Of a stretch of 64,000 bases of DNA, positions 63,226-64,000 are shown piece after piece. The DNA is from Amyelois transitella. Taxonomy: Eukaryota > Arthropoda > Insecta > Lepidoptera > Pyralidae. The stretch is from assembly GCF_032362555.1 (NCBI RefSeq), contig NC_083510.1, forward strand, positions 4,801,501 through 4,865,500. The letters are read 5' to 3'. Made by a program: the position numbers and the translations under genes. The notes below the pieces were generated by a model. That model had not been told where the DNA came from. It worked only from the letters and a program-made list of their open reading frames with translations, and ran no database searches. The first letter of the stretch is position 1. The number at the start of each line of letters is the position of its first letter.

Positions 63226-64000
63226 TCATGTTAGTAAGTATATTATTAATTGTTTCTAATATATTCAATCATCTTACTTGATGTAAACAACTGCCGGTTC
63301 AATCAGTAAAAATTTCATGTAGAAATTTAATGATCAAACAGAATTATTTTAACAGTATAATTACAATACTGGAATCTGTTAAAATATTACGGGATAAAGG
63401 CAGATTTATTTCGCCTTCAGCTGAATCTGTGCAAGTGAACGGTATGTTTGAAATTCATTTTTATATTTTTATTTAAAGTTTGGTGAAATAAGATTTATTG
63501 TTAATTATTTTAAAGCCTTTCACGGGTTTACAAGTGCACTTAAGGCTTTTAATAACTAGTATACTGATTAAAATAGGAATATTTATTTTCTTTTAATGGC
63601 AGGGGTTGCAACTGGCACACACAAAGTTGAGAGAAAAAGAGATTATATTTTATTCTATTTATTTATTCTTGATTGCATCATACAATTATTGTTTTCTGTA
63701 TAGACGAATCCTCAGCCACAGAACGAATACAATAGTCTAGAAGCTATATAGCTATCGTTCTAAGTCGACAGTAGAAACGCCATCACATTAGAATAACAAG
63801 AGCTTCTCAGAAACCTGTAAGAACTAAAATTTTATTAATATAGCTATCATAAAAATATTGAATAGCTGATGATATTGAGGAACGAATATATCTATTTTGA
63901 TTCATTTTATTTAGCGAATCTTTACAAATTGTAGATTTCAGTAAATCCACTCTTAATGCATCTCTACAATACATAATATGAAACCAAAATGGTCAATTTT

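Larger units (their letters stand above)
55263..64000. other. Gene-free stretch, right end of the window
   Basis: No splice-supported exon or domain was found. Contents include one SINE-like copy, a decayed retrotransposon end, a third CGTAGA palindrome, a dispersed repeat and a tRNA-derived SINE piece. A CG-richer non-repetitive island at about 59480-59720 (CACGTTCGCCGCC, CTAACGGCGCAG, CTCGCGGAGTAG) stands out as possible promoter or enhancer DNA of a neighbour outside the window. Confidence 0.45.

Noticed and set aside
34943-64000. Several 60-90 codon open frames in the desert taken as possible genes
   Set aside because: None shows a domain, codon bias or splice-linked neighbour, and many start in repeats.

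Overview
The window is nuclear DNA of an insect, most likely a moth or butterfly (inference). It is AT-rich, its genes are split by many short GT-AG introns, its proteins are animal-type, and it is littered with dispersed repeats that I recognise from moth genomes. No bacterial features (operons, Shine-Dalgarno sites, CRISPR) were seen. All gene models below were built by hand from splice signals and reading phase; every listed junction keeps the frame open.

Genes fill about the first 35 kb. (1) Dihydrolipoamide dehydrogenase, + strand, 1677-8287, 12 coding exons, 495 aa. (2) A large RCC1-repeat protein, - strand, 22332-10017, 18 coding exons, 1364 aa, convergent with the first gene. (3) An MPV17L2-like mitochondrial membrane protein, + strand, 24250-25679, 209 aa. 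(4) A chromatin reader, - strand, 29939-26953, about 551 aa. It has two KAT6/SAMD1-type winged helices, AT-hook-like motifs, a double PHD finger and a SAM domain, but no acetyltransferase domain. (5) A 138-aa two-exon gene, - strand, 32024-31298, that looks derived from a DDE transposase lacking its catalytic core. (6) An ERAL1-like mitochondrial GTPase, + strand, 32566-34942, 352 aa, head-to-head with gene 5. Genes 1, 3 and 6 are mitochondrial housekeeping genes. Nothing in the sequence suggests that the six genes form one system.

Mobile DNA is plentiful between and inside these genes. It includes a hAT deletion derivative with terminal inverted repeats, a near-perfect 8-bp target duplication and a decayed transposase tail (23308-23999). 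It also includes a 5'-truncated non-LTR retrotransposon with an open 266-codon reverse-transcriptase end, sitting inside an older SINE-like repeat (19668-20715). At least fourteen copies or pieces of that SINE-like repeat were found, plus several copies of a tRNA-derived SINE.

From about 35 kb to the right end (29 kb) I find no convincing exon. This stretch is a gene desert or a giant intron of a gene outside the window. It contains old repeats, a 446-bp-spaced duplicated block with homeodomain-like AATTAATG cores, recurring CGTAGAnnnTCTACG palindromes and some GC-richer islands that could be regulatory. I found no clear case of an entirely new multi-gene system. The most unusual objects are the acetyltransferase-less KAT6-like/SAM protein and the core-less transposase-derived gene.
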